Source: Trissonchulus latispiculum (lineage: Eukaryota > Nematoda > Enoplea > Enoplida > Ironidae). Taken from it: 64,000 nucleotides of DNA. Made by a program: the position numbers and the translations under genes. The notes below the pieces were generated by a model. It was not told where the DNA came from, made no database searches, and was given only the letters and a program-made list of their open reading frames with translations. Location of the stretch: contig JASAND010012466.1 in the NCBI GenBank assembly GCA_030248195.1, positions 1 through 64,000 on the forward strand. Direction: 5' to 3'. Numbering within the stretch: position 1 is the first letter of the stretch; the number at the start of each line of letters is the position of its first letter. Shown here piece after piece: positions 27,601-42,600 of the stretch.

Positions 27601-30600
27601 TTGGAGGGTCTTCCCACATTGGGTGCCACCATACATGCAAAATTTCAGGTAAGCTAGTTGACTGTACCTTGAGATATAAGCGGAAAATCTTTTCAAATGG
27701 CCGTTTTGGCCGTTTTTGGCCATTTTGACCATTTCTGGCCTCGTAACTCAAAATGAGTGCATTTTCAGACCTAGGTTCTATTACAACTTTTGCATGGGGA
27801 TGTATAAAAGCCGGCCCGGCCCGGCCCGGCCCGGCCCGGCCCAGGGCCGGGCCAAAACTATATAAAACCCGGCCGGGCCGGAAACTATATAAAACCCGGC
27901 CCACTATAAAATGCTGTATATTTTGGGCCGGCAATAGTATAAAACCCGGCCCGAATTTCAATTTTAATGTTTTGGGCCGGAAATTGTATAAAACCCGGCC
28001 CGAATTTCAATTTTCATATTTTGGGCCGGAAATAGTATAAAACCCGGCCCGAATTTCAATTTTCATATTTTGGGCCGGAAATAGTATAAAACCCGGCCCG
28101 AATTTCAGTTTTAATGTTTTGGGCCGGAAATTGTATAAAACCCGGCCCGAACTTCAGTTTTAATGCTTTGGGCCGGAAATAGTATAAAACCCGGCCCGAA
28201 TTTCAATTTTCATATTTTGGGCCGGAAATAGTATAAAACCCGGCCCGAATTTCAATTTTCATATTTTGGGCCGGAAATTGTAAAACCCGGCCCGAATTTC
28301 AATTTTCATATTTTGGGCCGGAAATAGTATAAAACCCGGCCCGAATTTCAGTTTTAATGTTTTGGGCCGGAAATTGTATAAAACCCGGCCCGAATTTCAG
28401 TTTTAATGTTTTGGGCCGGAAATAGTATAAAACCCGGCCCGAATTTCAATTTTCATATTTTGGGCCGGAAATTGTAAAACCCGGCCCGAATTTAAATTTT
28501 CATATTTTGGGCCGGAAATAGTATAAAACCTGGCCCGAATTTCAGTTTTAATGTTTTGGGCCGGAAATAGTATAAAACCCGGCCCGAATTTCATTTTTAA
28601 TGTTTTGGGCCGGAAATAGTATAAATCCCGGCCCGAATTTCAATTTTCATATTTTGGGCCGGAAATAGTATAAAACCCGGCCCGAATTTCAATTTTCATA
28701 TTTTGGGCCGGAAATAGTATAAAACCCGGCCCGAATTTCAGTTTTAATGTTTTGGGCCGGAAATAGTATAAAACCCGGCCCGAACTTTATTTATTTCATT
28801 TATATATTTCATTCATTTACTTATTAACTTCATGATCCACTCATCAATAATTGTCCATATTATGTAGGGGCGCGATAGCGCCCCTACATAATATGGGTAT
28901 AAAGGCGTCTGCGCGGCCCTCTGGAGACCGTGTTGGCCTGGTGCCAGCTAATTAGAGGTCCGGCGGTGGTAAAAAGGTTACCATCGTAAACAACTCGAGT
29001 AGTACTACAAGTACCACCATACTTTTGGTTCGAATTCGAAACTTCGAATTTTTGCACTAGGCGATAGTTACCGTGCGTTTTTTTTCTCGGTGAATAACGC
29101 TTATTGGAAATGCATTTTACGGCTAAGTGTTGGAACGATGTGGGCACTTTGGCACCATACTACTATTATATGTTGGTAGACAGGATCCCCCCATGCTACC
29201 TTTTTTTGGTCATTTTGGCACCTGGCCAATTTCGGCTCTGTGCCAAGGTCCCAAAGTCGGACTTTCGCTATTTTTTGCAAATTTTGGTCACACTTTTCTA
29301 GAACTGGGTAGAAGCTGGAGAGGTCTAGTATCTTTTGTTGAAAATTACCAGTAGGGGTGCATAAAGTAACGAGGGGGATATTTTAATTTTGCTCCCTAGC
29401 TTTCAGGAGATAGGCCCAAACTTTGCATTTTTTTGGCCTGTTTGGGCGAAAAGTTTCTAAGTCCCACTTTTACTAGAAATGGCCTAAAAGTCACTAAAAA
29501 TGGCGTTTTTCGGCCTTGGGGTGATACGCATATATAGTAAATCGGGGTCGCTGAAAACGATGAGCATACTGCCGATACCGCCCGAAGTGACCACTGGTCA
29601 GCATGGCTCCCGTGGTTCCTCGCCCAGGGTCAAAGTTGGGAAAACTCCCTCTAAGCAACGTTTTTCGGCGTTTTGGTCGGGGGCATATATAGTAAGTCGG
29701 GGGCATATATAGTAAATCGCATAAAAGTAAATATGGGCACAGCTTCGCCGAACAACCCATATTCGCGGGATTTCACGTTTCGTCTTAACTTAGAGCTATC
29801 AATGTCAGTCAATACAAATTTAAGCAGTTGAATACTCATCGAATATTGCTGTTTGCATGTATATACTGTTAGACTAGCTGCTAGGAATATATACGTAAAT
29901 TATCACCATTTTGTTGTGTTGAACTACCGCAGGCTCTACTACTAGGAGAGGTCTAAGGATATGATACTAAAGCTATTGGTCCAAGTCAGGAGGAAATAGA
30001 AGACCGTGGGAGAGTCCTAAATTATTCTTGAATATAAATTTTCCGTACAAATGGATACGTAAAATGCGCTGGTTAGCATGAAGCACTTATCGAAGAAAAC
30101 GTTTGCTAAAATAAAGGTTCGAATAAAGCTCGAGCACATACCATAGCTGTAGGTTATTTATGAACTATAAACCAAATGTATGTATCGTGGATATGCATAA
30201 TAATTTACATTTACTAACCGCGAATATGGGTTGTTCGGCGAAGCTGTGCCCATATTAATTCGCTCACAACCTAGTCCTCTTCTATTTTTTAACCTAGACC
30301 CATATTAAGCATTTTAAAGACTAGTCCTCTCTTAATTTTGCAACCTCACCATCACCCATATTACTTTTTCATGCTCCAGCGGAGCATTTTTATTTCTTGT
30401 TGGTTTTATTGTTGGAAATGGCAAAAATTACTGATGCTTTTGATTTTTGATTCGAATCGAATCAAAACACTTTTGATGCGACTTTTGATTTTTGATGCAT
30501 CGAATCGAATCGAATCGAATCTGCAGTGCAGAAAATCCAACTATATCTAATCTCTGCTACTCTTTTCATGGCAAAATCGAACTGCATCAAATCAAAAATA

Positions 30601-33600
30601 TTAGGTTGAATCGTTATTTTTGATTTTCGATTCATTTTGAGTCAAATTTTGATTCACGGGAACTAGCATTAATAGGCACTCGTCAGAGGCCCCTTATGCT
30701 GCCTCTCCGTGGACCGCAGGCGGACAGGAGACGGAGAGACGAAAAGTTGTTTTAGTTTGAATTTCCATTTGTGCCTTTAAAATTTTTCACACATAGTATA
30801 TATATTTGCGCGATTTTTGGAAGGCTTAAAATTTTTGATCTTAAAAAGCTATTCGAAGTTTTTAAAAGTCTTAATCTAAAGTCTAACTTAACAAAATTAA
30901 AGTCCTTTTCCATGCTTGTCTGAAGATGGCGAGCGATGTCAGCGATCTTTGCCCATGTTCCAGATGCTTATGACATTAGTGTTAAAGCACTAACTTTTTA
31001 ATTTCCAAGGTTTTGCATGTGTATGTAGCCCACTACTTTGAGGTGAATTTTCTCAAATTCCCTATAAGATGTTACTTTAATTTTAAAAACGCATTCAAAT
31101 GTGCCGTCTGGATTGGAGTATAAAATATCTACATGGAAAGAAAAATTCAGGTTCAGAAAAATGACCAAACAATGGACTCCCCTTAAGGTGGTGGTTTCCT
31201 TTCGTGTAAATTTGACCCTATAGGCTTCAATTCTTTATGAAAGTAGACAAAATTTTCGAAATATGCTATTCTGGTGCTCTTTAAAATTATGGTACCAGTC
31301 CCCCATTTTTAGGTGAAAAGATAAGAAATTTTAGGGTTTTGGCATTATACTCTCAGTAATAGTCGATACATCTTGGAAATCTGCATCGAACCGCAGTTTG
31401 TTCAGAAAGGCGAAAATCGAACTGCATCGAATCGTTTCAAATTTTAAGGAAAGTAAATCGAACTGAATCGAATCGTATATATTTGATAAATAAAAGAACT
31501 GAACTGAATCGAATCGAAAATGATATAGCTGAATCATTACAACCCTATTCCACATAAATTATAATGTGGTTGAGCCTTGAAAAATGTTCATCCCTTTTAC
31601 TAGATGTAGCGTAAAATTTAAATTCGGGCCGGGTTTTATACTATTTCCGGCCCAAAATATGAAAATTGAAGTTCGGGCCAGGTTTTATACAATTTCCGGC
31701 CCAAAATAGTAAAATTTAAATTCGGGCCTGGTTTTATACTATTTCCGGCCCAAAACATTAAAACTGAAATTCGGGCCGGGTTTTATACAATTTCCGGCCC
31801 AAAACATTAAAACTGAAATTCGGGCCGGGTTTTATACTATTTCCTGCCCAAAATATGAAAGTTGAAATTCGGGCCGGGTTTTATACAATTCCCGGCCCAA
31901 AATAGTAAAATTTAAATTCGGGCCGGATTTTATACTATTTCCGGCCCAAAACATTAAAACTGAAATTCGGGCCGGGTTTTATACTATTTCCGGCCCAAAA
32001 TATGAAAATTGAAATTCGGGCCGGGTTTTATACAATTACCGGCCGAAAATAGTAAAATTTAAATTCGGGCCGGGTTTTATACTATTTCCGGCCCAAAATA
32101 TGAAAATTGAAATTCGGGCCGGGTTTTATACTATTTCCGGCCCAAAATAGTAAAATTTAAATTCGGGCCGGGTTTTATACTATTTCCGGCCCAAAACATT
32201 AAAAATGAAATTCGGTCCGGGTTTTATACTATTTCCGGCCCAAAACATTAAAAATGAAATTCGGGCCGGGTTTTATACAACTTCCGGCCCAAAACATTAA
32301 AACTGAAATTCGGGCCAGGTTTTATACTATTTCCTGCCCAAAATATGAAAGTTGAAATTCGGGCCGGGTTTTATACAATTCCCGGCCCAAAATAGTAAAA
32401 TTTAAATTCGGGCCGGATTTTATACTATTTCCGGCCCAAAACATTAAAACTGAAATTCGGGCCGGGTTTTATACTATTTCCGGCCCAAAATATGAAAATT
32501 GAAATTCGGGCCGGGTTTTATACAATTACCGGCCGAAAATAGTAAAATTTAAATTCGGGCCGGGTTTTATACTATTTCCGGCCCAAAATATGAAAATTGA
32601 AATTCGGGCCGGGTTTTATACTATTTCCGGCCCAAAATATGAAAATTGAAATTCGGGCCGGGATTTATACTATTTCCGGCCCAAAACATTAAAAATGACA
32701 TTCGGGCCGGGTTTTATACAATTTCCGGCCCAAAACATTAAAACTGAAATTCGGGCCGGGTTTTATACTATTTCCGGCCCAAAATATGAAAATTGAAATT
32801 CGGGCCGGGTTTTATACTATTTCCGGCCCAAAATATGAAAATTGAAATTCGGGCCGGGTTTTATACAATTTCCGGCCCAAAACATTAAAAATGAAATTCG
32901 GGCCGGGTTTTATACAATTTCCGGCCCAAAACATTAAAATTGAAATTCGGGCCGGGTTTTATACTATTGCCGGCCCAAAATATACAGCATTTTATAGTGG
33001 GCCGGGTTTTATATAGTTTCCGGCCCGGCCGGGTTTTATATAGTTTTGGCCCGGCCCTGGGCCGGGCCGGGCCGTGCTGGGCCGGCTTTTATACATCCCC
33101 CTTTTTCATTTCTCATCAGGAGCTATCGAATGATACCAAAATTAGGCCATTTGGACAACTTTTTCATTTTTGGGTTTGCAGCATCAGCGTATCGAGTACT
33201 TTTACCCTGAGTCGTACGGGGTCACCCATCACGCATGCAAACCTCCAAGTCAAGCCCTTCAAAATGAGGTATCAACCACCCCTGTACCCCTTCTCAATCT
33301 CGAGTTGAATGGGGGGGACACCCATCTGCTAATAATAATAAACAGACGATATAAATGGTTACCCTTTTTCCTTTGGAAAGGTGGGCAACACAATAACTAA
33401 TACAAATCACACTGTAGGCAAAGGAACAAATCTTAATAAATTCCTTCATATAGGGACTGTAGTCAAAGTGTTAGCAGATTTGAGGAATAAAATCTCTGAA
33501 CTAATCCCAAAGGGAAAGTTAGTTGCAAATATGCAAAAGCAACAGCTTAAACGAGTCATTACCTGCATAAACAACCATTCCTTCCACAAAATCCGTGTTT

Positions 33601-36600
33601 CGCACCTCACAGCCACGCAACAGGAGATTGTCCTTGCTGACCGGCTCACGCTCACCGTCAGGGTGGAGTCTATAAACAGGGCAGAAAAGTTAGCGTTATA
33701 ATCTCCATAATCTCAGCTCTAAGTCAATGAAAGCGGACGAGGCCCGCAGATACACTCGACCGTAGAGTACAACCACAATTGCTGTTCCGTGCGTCAGTGA
33801 GAGCCCTTACTTCTAGGACTTAATTCTCTTGCACTATGTATGTGTGAATGCGAAAAACTATACTTATAATCTTAAAAATCTATTTATTTTTAAGGTTTAT
33901 AAAAAAATTAAATTAAGACAAAATTTATTAATCTTAATAAAACTAATCTTATACGTGTGTCAAAGGCTAGGCATGAGTGACAGTTTGGAAAATATTTTCT
34001 GGTCAAAAACTTGCATAAATCTTATCCTGTGTCCCTCCACAATAAGTAAGTGGATATTGTTAGTTTTGCTAAGGTCTTTTATGTTAAGGCACTAAACACT
34101 AGTTGTATTCTCAGATGAAACAACAAAATGGTTTCGAAAGTTCTGTAATAAAACTCATCTTTTAAAATGTATGCTAATAAAATGGCGCTATTTTACCATA
34201 TTTTTAGAAACATCCCAATTCCTTGAAACTCGGACGTTTGTCACCCCCCCCCCCCAGAAACATTCCTAGAGTAAGCCGAGGTTACGACATTCTATCTGAA
34301 AGGTAAAAAGAAATAAATCTAAAAGTAGGGCATCTTTTCAATTATTTAACGCGGCTTAGCAACTTACAAAAATCCGTTAAATTTGTAGATATGATTGTTT
34401 GGCTGTTCGCATTCTAAAGTGCTGGAGAATACTTTCACAATGGATTCTGAAGGCGATAGACATCCACCCTTGAAAAAAATCAAGAATACACTTCATAAAT
34501 TATGAACAACTTCAACAAAAATAATTCTAAAAAAATTCTAAAAAACTCTATGATACATCATAGAAGAAAAAGTTGGTGGATTTTGTCAGGAACCATTTTA
34601 TTTCATTTTATTTCTCTATTGTCCAATTTTAATCATTCTGGCAGTCGCTCCTTATTCCATTATTCAGACAGCAAGAAGACTGCATAAAGACGTTTCGTCA
34701 CGTCTTTATATCAGATATACGTATACCTTTGGCACAAGACTATGAACAGCCTGTCTCTGTTTCAGATTGCTTTCTCCGTCCAGATTGGACGTCTCCAGAA
34801 AGCAGACCCCCGTGGGACTGGAGGATCGGAGCAGGAGAATGTCCGCCGGCACAATCTCATTACAGGACAGATGAAGCATGTCACCAACCCTCACATCCTT
34901 CCACTGCTTCTTCATGTACCGTTTCGCCAGTCTGCAAACGAACAAACAAAAACACACAGCTGGCAATTAAGTGGATATATAACAGTACTCAGTCCAGATT
35001 AACAAAAAAGAGATCAACAAAAACAGAGAGTATATATAATATATATACTCTGTTAAACCAAAACTTAACCAACACAATAATATGACAACATGAGATTATG
35101 GGAAACAGCAGAAATTTTCTAGTCCTTGCACATAACATTTACATAGCCTCCACTCAAATTGAAATATGAACTTTTTGCTGTACAATGTGACCAGGGGTGC
35201 ACGTTAAGGGGGGGCGGTCACCCTGGCTTATTTTTACTTACCCTAAATTTTCAAAAACATCTAACAAAATTTTCGCTATTTTAGCTTAGAAAATACCTAA
35301 AATTTTTGGCAGCTTTTACAGAAAAAGCAACTTTGAGCCCCCCCCCACCACATCACCACCCCGATAAAACTTAACCTAAAAATAAGCCAGATCACCCCCT
35401 TACCGAAACCGACGCCCCCAGAACACTCAAACTTTTTGAGATCCGCCCCTCGAAAAAATTTTCTATATGCGCCACTGAATGTGACGCGCCTACGTAGTTT
35501 TACAACCACAAACATTAACCTTTAGGGGGGGGGGTCGCGATTTTTCGACCATCTCCGATTTTTCTCATTTTCACATATTTTGTAGTCCCCATGGGTCCGC
35601 AAAACAAGACAAGTGCGTTTGTTGCAAAACTTTTCCTATCATTCACAATAGCCCTCCAAAGGTGACCCCGACATGTGTTAAACATAGGAAAATGAAAAAG
35701 TTAGGAAAATTTTTCTGCTACCAAAAGTTGGAGCGCTGTGTAAGAGCAAATCGGCTACCACTCGCTGTAAACCTAATTTGGACTAGGTAACGTGCTAATA
35801 TCTATACGAGGTTATTTTCCGTAGGGTCGCTTATTTTATACGAATTTTCAAAGTCCGGAGAAGTCGATTTTCGCTCAAAATCGCTCTACAAATGGGTAGG
35901 TCAGTAGACGTTTTGTCTTGTCCTGAACTAACCATTTGGTGTAGAAACTTCGCGTTTAGATATTAGCACAGTTTAGTGTTAGAGCTTTATTTTGCATATA
36001 ATCAATCCCTATTTGGCCTTTTCAGTAGCTCGCAGTTTTGGTAGTAGAAATTCCATTTTTCCTCAAAAATTTCATGTTTGCTGCTTCATAAATCAGTCAA
36101 ATCTTAAGGGCATCTCAATAAAATTCGACATGCAAATAGACTGGCATAAAACCTACGCTTGTGTGAAGTTTCATGCAATAGCCTATGTTCTCCTCTGGTG
36201 ACATACTACGATAGCATGGCGGACACCTATGAGCAAAAAAATGTCAAATTTTCAACTTTTTCAAATATAGCCATATTTTATATCAAATTGAAGCTCTCGA
36301 TGTCCAGAACATTTTATCTTCTTGCACCAAGTCTCTATAAAGCAGTATGAGAAAGTTAGAGCGAGTTAAAGTTTGAAGCAACTGACAGTCGAAATAAGCG
36401 TTACCAAATCGTCCAATCGCCGTGTCTCGCTCGTTGCTTAGCTTGCCACTGTAATTTAAGCGACAATAAACACCTACAGGTAAAGGCTTTAAATTGATGT
36501 ATTTGTCATGCCACAGTCTCTTGTCATCCCACTTGTACGCGACTTCGAAGCCCTCAGCGAGGCATACTAACGTAAATACTAAATTGTAGAGATTGGAACT

Positions 36601-39600
36601 GCAATATCTCTAGACTGGATTGACCCTGGACTATAAAAATTTGTCTTGTTTTGGGGCACATATGGGGGTATATTATACCCAAAAATGAGCGAAATCGGTG
36701 ACTATAAAATTTGGTACCTGGCGACCCCCCCCTTAACACCGCGTAAGTGTAACATAAGTACATAATTTTATATAGTCATAATTTTGACAATTTTTATTGC
36801 TAACACCACGTGCACCAGCTATTTCCAAAAGACGAGATCACCTAGCTACGCTATCAATAACTCTGTATAATACGTATGCGTTGCGTTCCCTTTCTCATGT
36901 GCAAATAAAATCACACCTCTTCTACATATATAATGCACACACTTGGCCGATAAAATTCAGACCACGCGACCATGATTTGTTCAGACGCGAATCTAATTTC
37001 AATCAGCTGGAACAAATATACGTATTCACAATTCTCACAGGACTTTATTAATGATTAAAGCTATTCAGAATAACAAGTAGGAAAAATGCTCCTTGCAGTC
37101 GCATGAAAAAGTTAATATGAGCTATGATGGTCAACATTTAAATGTGTCAAGGACAAGATTTAAAATGTTTAATATGAGCCAACATCTAAATAAGTAGAGG
37201 ACAAGATGTAAACGGCTAATATGAGCCGCTACGTTTCTCTTGGGCTCATATTGACGCTCATTTAGCTTTTGCTTACTTTTAATCCAACACTGAAATGGCT
37301 TGCATGAATAACGACGCATAAACATTAATTTTGCTAAGCTGTACGTAAATGTTTTCTTCTCCACCGCTACATCCAAGTAAATACACATTTAAGGCCACCA
37401 TATAAGTCAACAAAACGAAACCGAAGTCCAATCTAATGAAGAAACGAAAATGTGGAACTTGTGTTGTGAAATCTTGAGAAATCACATTTGAAGTTATCGT
37501 CGCAATCATCACATTAATTCAATACATTCCCAAGCCAATCAAATCGTTTATAAACACTGATGCTTATATGCTAACCGTAAACTGTATATATCTGTTTGCC
37601 ATTTTAGTCGCGTCAATATGAGCCCAAGAGAAACGTAGCGGCTCATATTAGCCGTTTACATCTTGTCCTCTACTTATTTAGATGTTGGCTCATATTAAAC
37701 ATTTTAAATCTTGTCCTTGACACATTTAAATGTTGACCATCATAGCTCATATTAACTTTTTCATGCGACTGCAAGGAGCATTTTTCCTACTTGTCCTCCG
37801 TCTAGTTTTTGGGAACGCTGCCATAACTGTGGTAGCAGCAATCATAAATTCCGTGTATGCAAGATTTAAGCCTTCCAGCTATCTCCAGTAGCTTGAACCA
37901 GGAACTGGTTCAACTTTGAACCAGTTGAACCAGATCTGGCCAGCCATGGGTTAGATCAGCGAAGTAACACAACCAGTGAATTCCCCATGCCCAATAACCT
38001 TTGTATGCAAGATTTCAGCCTTTCAGCTATCTCCAGTAGCTTGTACCAGGAACTGGTTCAACTTTGAACCAGTTGAACCAGATCTGGCCAGCCATGGGTC
38101 GGATCACCAAACTAACACCACCAGTGAATTCCCCATGCCCAGTAACCTTTGTACGCAAAATTTCAGCCTTCCAACTATCTACCAGTAGCTTGAACCAGGA
38201 ACTGGTTCAACTTTGAACCAGTTGAACCAGATCTGGCCAGCCATGGGTTAGATCAGCGAAGTAACACAACCAGTGAATTCCCCATGCCCAATAACCTTTG
38301 TATGCAAGATTTCAGCCTTCAGCTATCTCCAGTAACTTGAACCAGGAACTGGTTCAACTTTTAACCAGTTGAACCAGATCTGGCCAGCCATGGGTCGGAT
38401 CACCAAAGTTACACCACCAGTGAATTCCCCATGCCCAATAACCTTTGTATGCAAGATTTCAGCCTTCCAACTATCTCCAGTAGCTTGAACCAGGAACTGG
38501 TTCAACTTTGAACCAGTTGAACCAGATCTGGCCAGCCATGGGTCAGATCAGCAAAGTTACACCACCACTGAATTCCCCATGCCCAACAACCTTTGTATGC
38601 ACGATTTCAGCCTTCCAAATGTCTCCAGTAGCTTGAACCAGTAACTGGTTCAACTATTAACCAGTTGAACCAGATCTGGCCAGCCATGGGTCGGATCACC
38701 AAAGTAACACCACCAGTGAATTCCCCATGCCGAATAACCTTTGTATGCAAAATTTCAGCCTTCCTACTATCTCCAGTAGCTTGAACCAGGAACTGGTTCA
38801 ACTTTGAACCAGTTGAACCAGATCTGGCCAGCCATGGGTCAGATCAGCAAAGTTACACCACCACTGAATTCCCCATGCCCAACAACCTTTGTATGCAAAC
38901 TTTCAGCCTTCCAACTATCTCCAGTAGCTTGAACCAGGACCTGGTTCAACTTTGAACCAGTTGAACCAGATCTGGACAGCCATGGGTTGGATCACTAAAG
39001 TTACACCACCAGTGAATTCCCCATGCCCAATAACCTTTGTATGCAAACTTTCAGCCTTCTAGCTATCTCCTTCTAGCTAGTAGCTTGAACCAGGAACTGG
39101 TTCAACTTTTAACCAGTTGAACCAGATGAACGAGGCGAGATACGGTGTCGGCACTATGCTCATCGTGTTTAGCGACCCCGATTTACTATATAAGGGTACC
39201 ACCCCAAGGCCGAAAAACGCTGTTTTTGCCCGTTTTTAGACTATTTTAAAATTTTCGGACTTAAAAATTTTTCAGCTTGAAGGTGTCCAAAACCGCTATT
39301 TTTTCCATTTTTGACCATCTATAAAAATCGAACCAGATCGAAATTCGGAAAAAAAACATAAACTTGCTAAGTACCAGTGCCTAGATATTCAAAAAATAGT
39401 ATAGAAAAATTTTTCCTATGGGCCGTTCGAAAAATCGAGTTAACACAAAATTGACAAAAATCATGCTGAATACAGAGAAAAAAAAAACCCCACTTTCAAA
39501 CCCGTAAGAGAAAGTCGATTTTTTCAAAGTTCATTTTTTCCGGGCAAGTTTGGTATCATTCGAAAGCTCTTGGCCTGGAGATTTCAAAAATGTAAATATT

Positions 39601-42600
39601 AGCTCTTAATTCCTTCCCGTTAATTAGTTATGCCTAATTAGCACTTTTCAAAATCCGCAAAGTGCCTTTATAGCTCATATTATGGGGGGCTCTCCGAGCA
39701 CCCCCATGATACTAGGGGTTTCCGCATAGGTTGGCTCAGAACATACGTATATATGCTCCCCCGATTAGGAGTGTATACCTACCTTATAGAGAAGACTATA
39801 TATTCTGACTAAATTCTGCTCATGAATAAAAATGTTCGCATTATAAAACTGGGCTTGTTCTAGGGGGGGGTGGTGGGGGCCCCCATAAACACCCTTCCCA
39901 CCAAAATCGTTCACCCCCCCTAAAAAGTGGGTGCCCCTTTTGGTATATACAAACTTTTGCCCTTGAAAAAATCGCTCAGAAGGCCGAATTTTCAAAAAAT
40001 TTCCGGCTTCGCCGGAGATTTTCAGTCGATTTCGCTCAGAAGGCCGAATTTTCAAAAAATTTCCGGCTTCGCCGGAGATTTTTAGTCGATTTTTGTCCTT
40101 ATTTAATCGCTATTTTTGCACTAAAAACGAACTTTTTTGGCGATTACTATAAAAATAGCGCAATTTTTAGAAAAATTTCGAAAAATCTCCCCCTAAGGAT
40201 GACTTGACTGGCCCCCGGGGTCCTCCAAGAAAATTCCCTAGAATAAGCCCAGTAAAATAGGTATATATACGTATTCAGCACAAAATGATAAAAAGTTGCA
40301 AGCAGAAAACACTACTCATGAGCTTACTTATATTATCTCAAAGATATGTAAATACGTATATGCAAAGATCTCTTCCAAGATAATTATTAGTATAAGCAAT
40401 GTCAGTCAAGCTAAAGGTGCCTTATTTTTCCTGCCGACCTAAGCGTACATAGCTAACTTCATAAAAAAGAATAAAGTTGAGCCGAAAGTATCTATAAAAT
40501 GACACTTCTTTCTACAGCAGACATGCTACAGAAGCAAAACATTATGCAAATATACGTACGTAAATTTCCATGATTGAAAATACATACCTCAGAAAAGATC
40601 CCCGTCACCATTCCACTGTTCTATCATATATAACGTATATATATATACCTAATTTCAGCGATATCAATCTTAATTTCCTGACTTCAAATCCCCTTAACAT
40701 CATCCGAGAAGCTTTTAAAAACCCATACCACAGAGCTGAAGGGAATCTGATGGCTGATCAGGGCGAATTGTACATAATATAAAGGGGGAAGGGGCAGAAT
40801 GAAAAAATCCACTTAATAAAAAAACTGCAGTTTGAAACTGGCGCTCCATGAAAACAATCAAATAAGGTAGAAAGTATCATGTTGAAGCCCGCCTGTTGAG
40901 CCAGAAAATTAAAAATGTAATGTCACACGATACGTATATACGTATGTACACTGCGAACATCTAATATCAGTATACACTTACGAACAGTAGACCCGGCAAA
41001 AGGCGTTGTTAACTTTTCTATCCGATCTATATCTACGATAATCCTCATAGAGATCCTTAACCAGTGTCACACCCAGCACAAACAGTATTGGAATCATGGA
41101 AACCTGTCTGCCAAAGGCCTCAATCTAAAGAATCCAGTCGAAAAATAGCCAAGAAAAATGCAACATACACGTAAATATACGTAGGAAAGATAATATAGTA
41201 GACGTACTTCCAGCTGTAGGTTAAACTATGCTAAAATAATTTGGAAAAAGATGGGCTTGCAACTAAGTAACCCTTCCCTCCCCTCACTATACTAGAAGGG
41301 GTACCAAAGACACATTAAATGGCCTAAGAAGGCCTATAAAATGAATAAAATTCAATTTAATAGCAAATAAACGTTTCTAAATTCAAACTCCAGATAATCT
41401 CTAGTAGTTTAGACTCAGAATCAAATTTTTGAATAGACTAGTAAAATGGTAGCGATGTAAACAAAGTTGGTCTTCAAAATCACAGGGAATGCGTTTCAAA
41501 TGACGACGCTATTAAGCTTAGGAGCGTTAATAAATCGGGCCTTGGCAGCTACTAAGGAGCATACCGCTTAAAAACATTCTTCTAACCTATGAGTGGGTAC
41601 CACCGCTCCAACACTTCTCTAAGGTATGAGAACGTCAGTGTAAATTTAGGATAATTCCTGGGTTTATTTTACTGGGGCGGCGGGCGGGGCAGTGGGCGGG
41701 GGGCGCCCCCCCCACCTTTTTGGGTTCCCCCACTCGGCCCCACCCCCACTTTTTTGGGCTTCCCCTCCCCCCTCACCCTAAGGTGTCCAGAAATTGCCAA
41801 ATTTTTCCGGCTAAGACGGAAATTTTTGATCAAAAATCGCCTTCTTGGTGCTAAAACTTGATTTTTGAGCACTTTTAAGCATATATACTTATTACTTATA
41901 GCAGTGAATGTGGAAATTTATACAGGCAATTTATACGGCAGTTTTGGCATTTTTGGCCCATTCTATTTCCCCTCCAAGTTTTCGACCTCCCCCCCACTCT
42001 CCCCCTCCCATTTATTTTTGCCTAAAATAAACCCAGAATTCTAGCCTGCTTCTAAATCTAGTCTGCTCCTAAAACGCTTCAAATAGTCTCCTAAAAGTGT
42101 CGACTTTGGAGAATCGTTTGAAACGCCCCAAAATTCTAAATATGGAAAAAAAAGCTCGGAGAGATCTCGGATTCCGAAATTCACCATAGAATATATATAC
42201 CTGGCTTTTTCCTACAGGGGGGGGCAGAAATCCGTTTTCCGCCCCGACTTGGGTCGCCCCCCACAGAATCGCCCCCCCCCCCCCCAGGATTCGAGCCTTC
42301 CCCCCCAGAACCCCCCCCCACCCTGAAGTGCCCGGAAAAATAGGGTTTTGAGGGTAAATTTTGAAAAATTTTTCCGGCTTCGCCGGATTTTTACCTATTT
42401 TTAAGCATTTTTAGCTATTTTATGATTAAATTTAAGTGAAAAATAGTCAATTTTTTAGCTTAGCAGCAAAAAATAGCTATTTTTAGGCATTTTTTGAAAA
42501 TTTTTTCTCCCCCCCCCTAGAAATCCGAGCCCCCCCAGACCTGGGGGGGACCCCCCAGACTTCCCCCCCCCCCAGAAATTTTTGCCTAGGAAAAAGCCAG

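Larger units (their letters stand above)
28791..31617. other. Unique centre of the 5.3-kb foldback element; no transposase
   Basis: It contains a hairpin at 28857-28894, a nested 527-bp inverted-repeat element at 29730-30256, GAATCGA-word arrays at 30449-30530 and 31380-31530, and a single TTAAGGTGGTGG end near 31194. ORFs are short and lack family features. Confidence 0.7.
27796..33100. mobile_element. 5.3-kb foldback TIR element with tandem-repeat arms (intron 6)
   Basis: Both ends begin GGGGATGTATAAAAGCCGGC (the right one in reverse complement). The arms are GC-rich GGCCCGG tips followed by 49-bp tandem units (GGCCGGAAATAGTATAAAAC plus an AT-rich remainder), about 17 units on the left and 28 on the right, in opposite orientation. 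The flanks CTTTTGCAT (27787-27795) and CTTTTTCAT (33101-33109) are a 9-bp TSD with one mismatch. Tandemly repeated inverted arms and a 9-bp TSD recall Drosophila FB and some Mutator-like foldback elements. The 2.8-kb centre has no transposase, so it is non-autonomous. Confidence 0.9.

Noticed and set aside
27584..33308. ORFs rich in GPGFIL / RPGRVLYS
   Set aside because: They are frames of the 49-bp repeat arms and appear on both strands and in both arms.
33381..33701. 106-residue plus-strand ORF at flippase exon 6
   Set aside because: Antisense shadow; the minus strand has the conserved exon with matching splice sites.
38323..38801. ORFs repeating [12 protein letters not shown]
   Set aside because: They are translations of 148-bp satellite units; the same peptide recurs because the DNA does.
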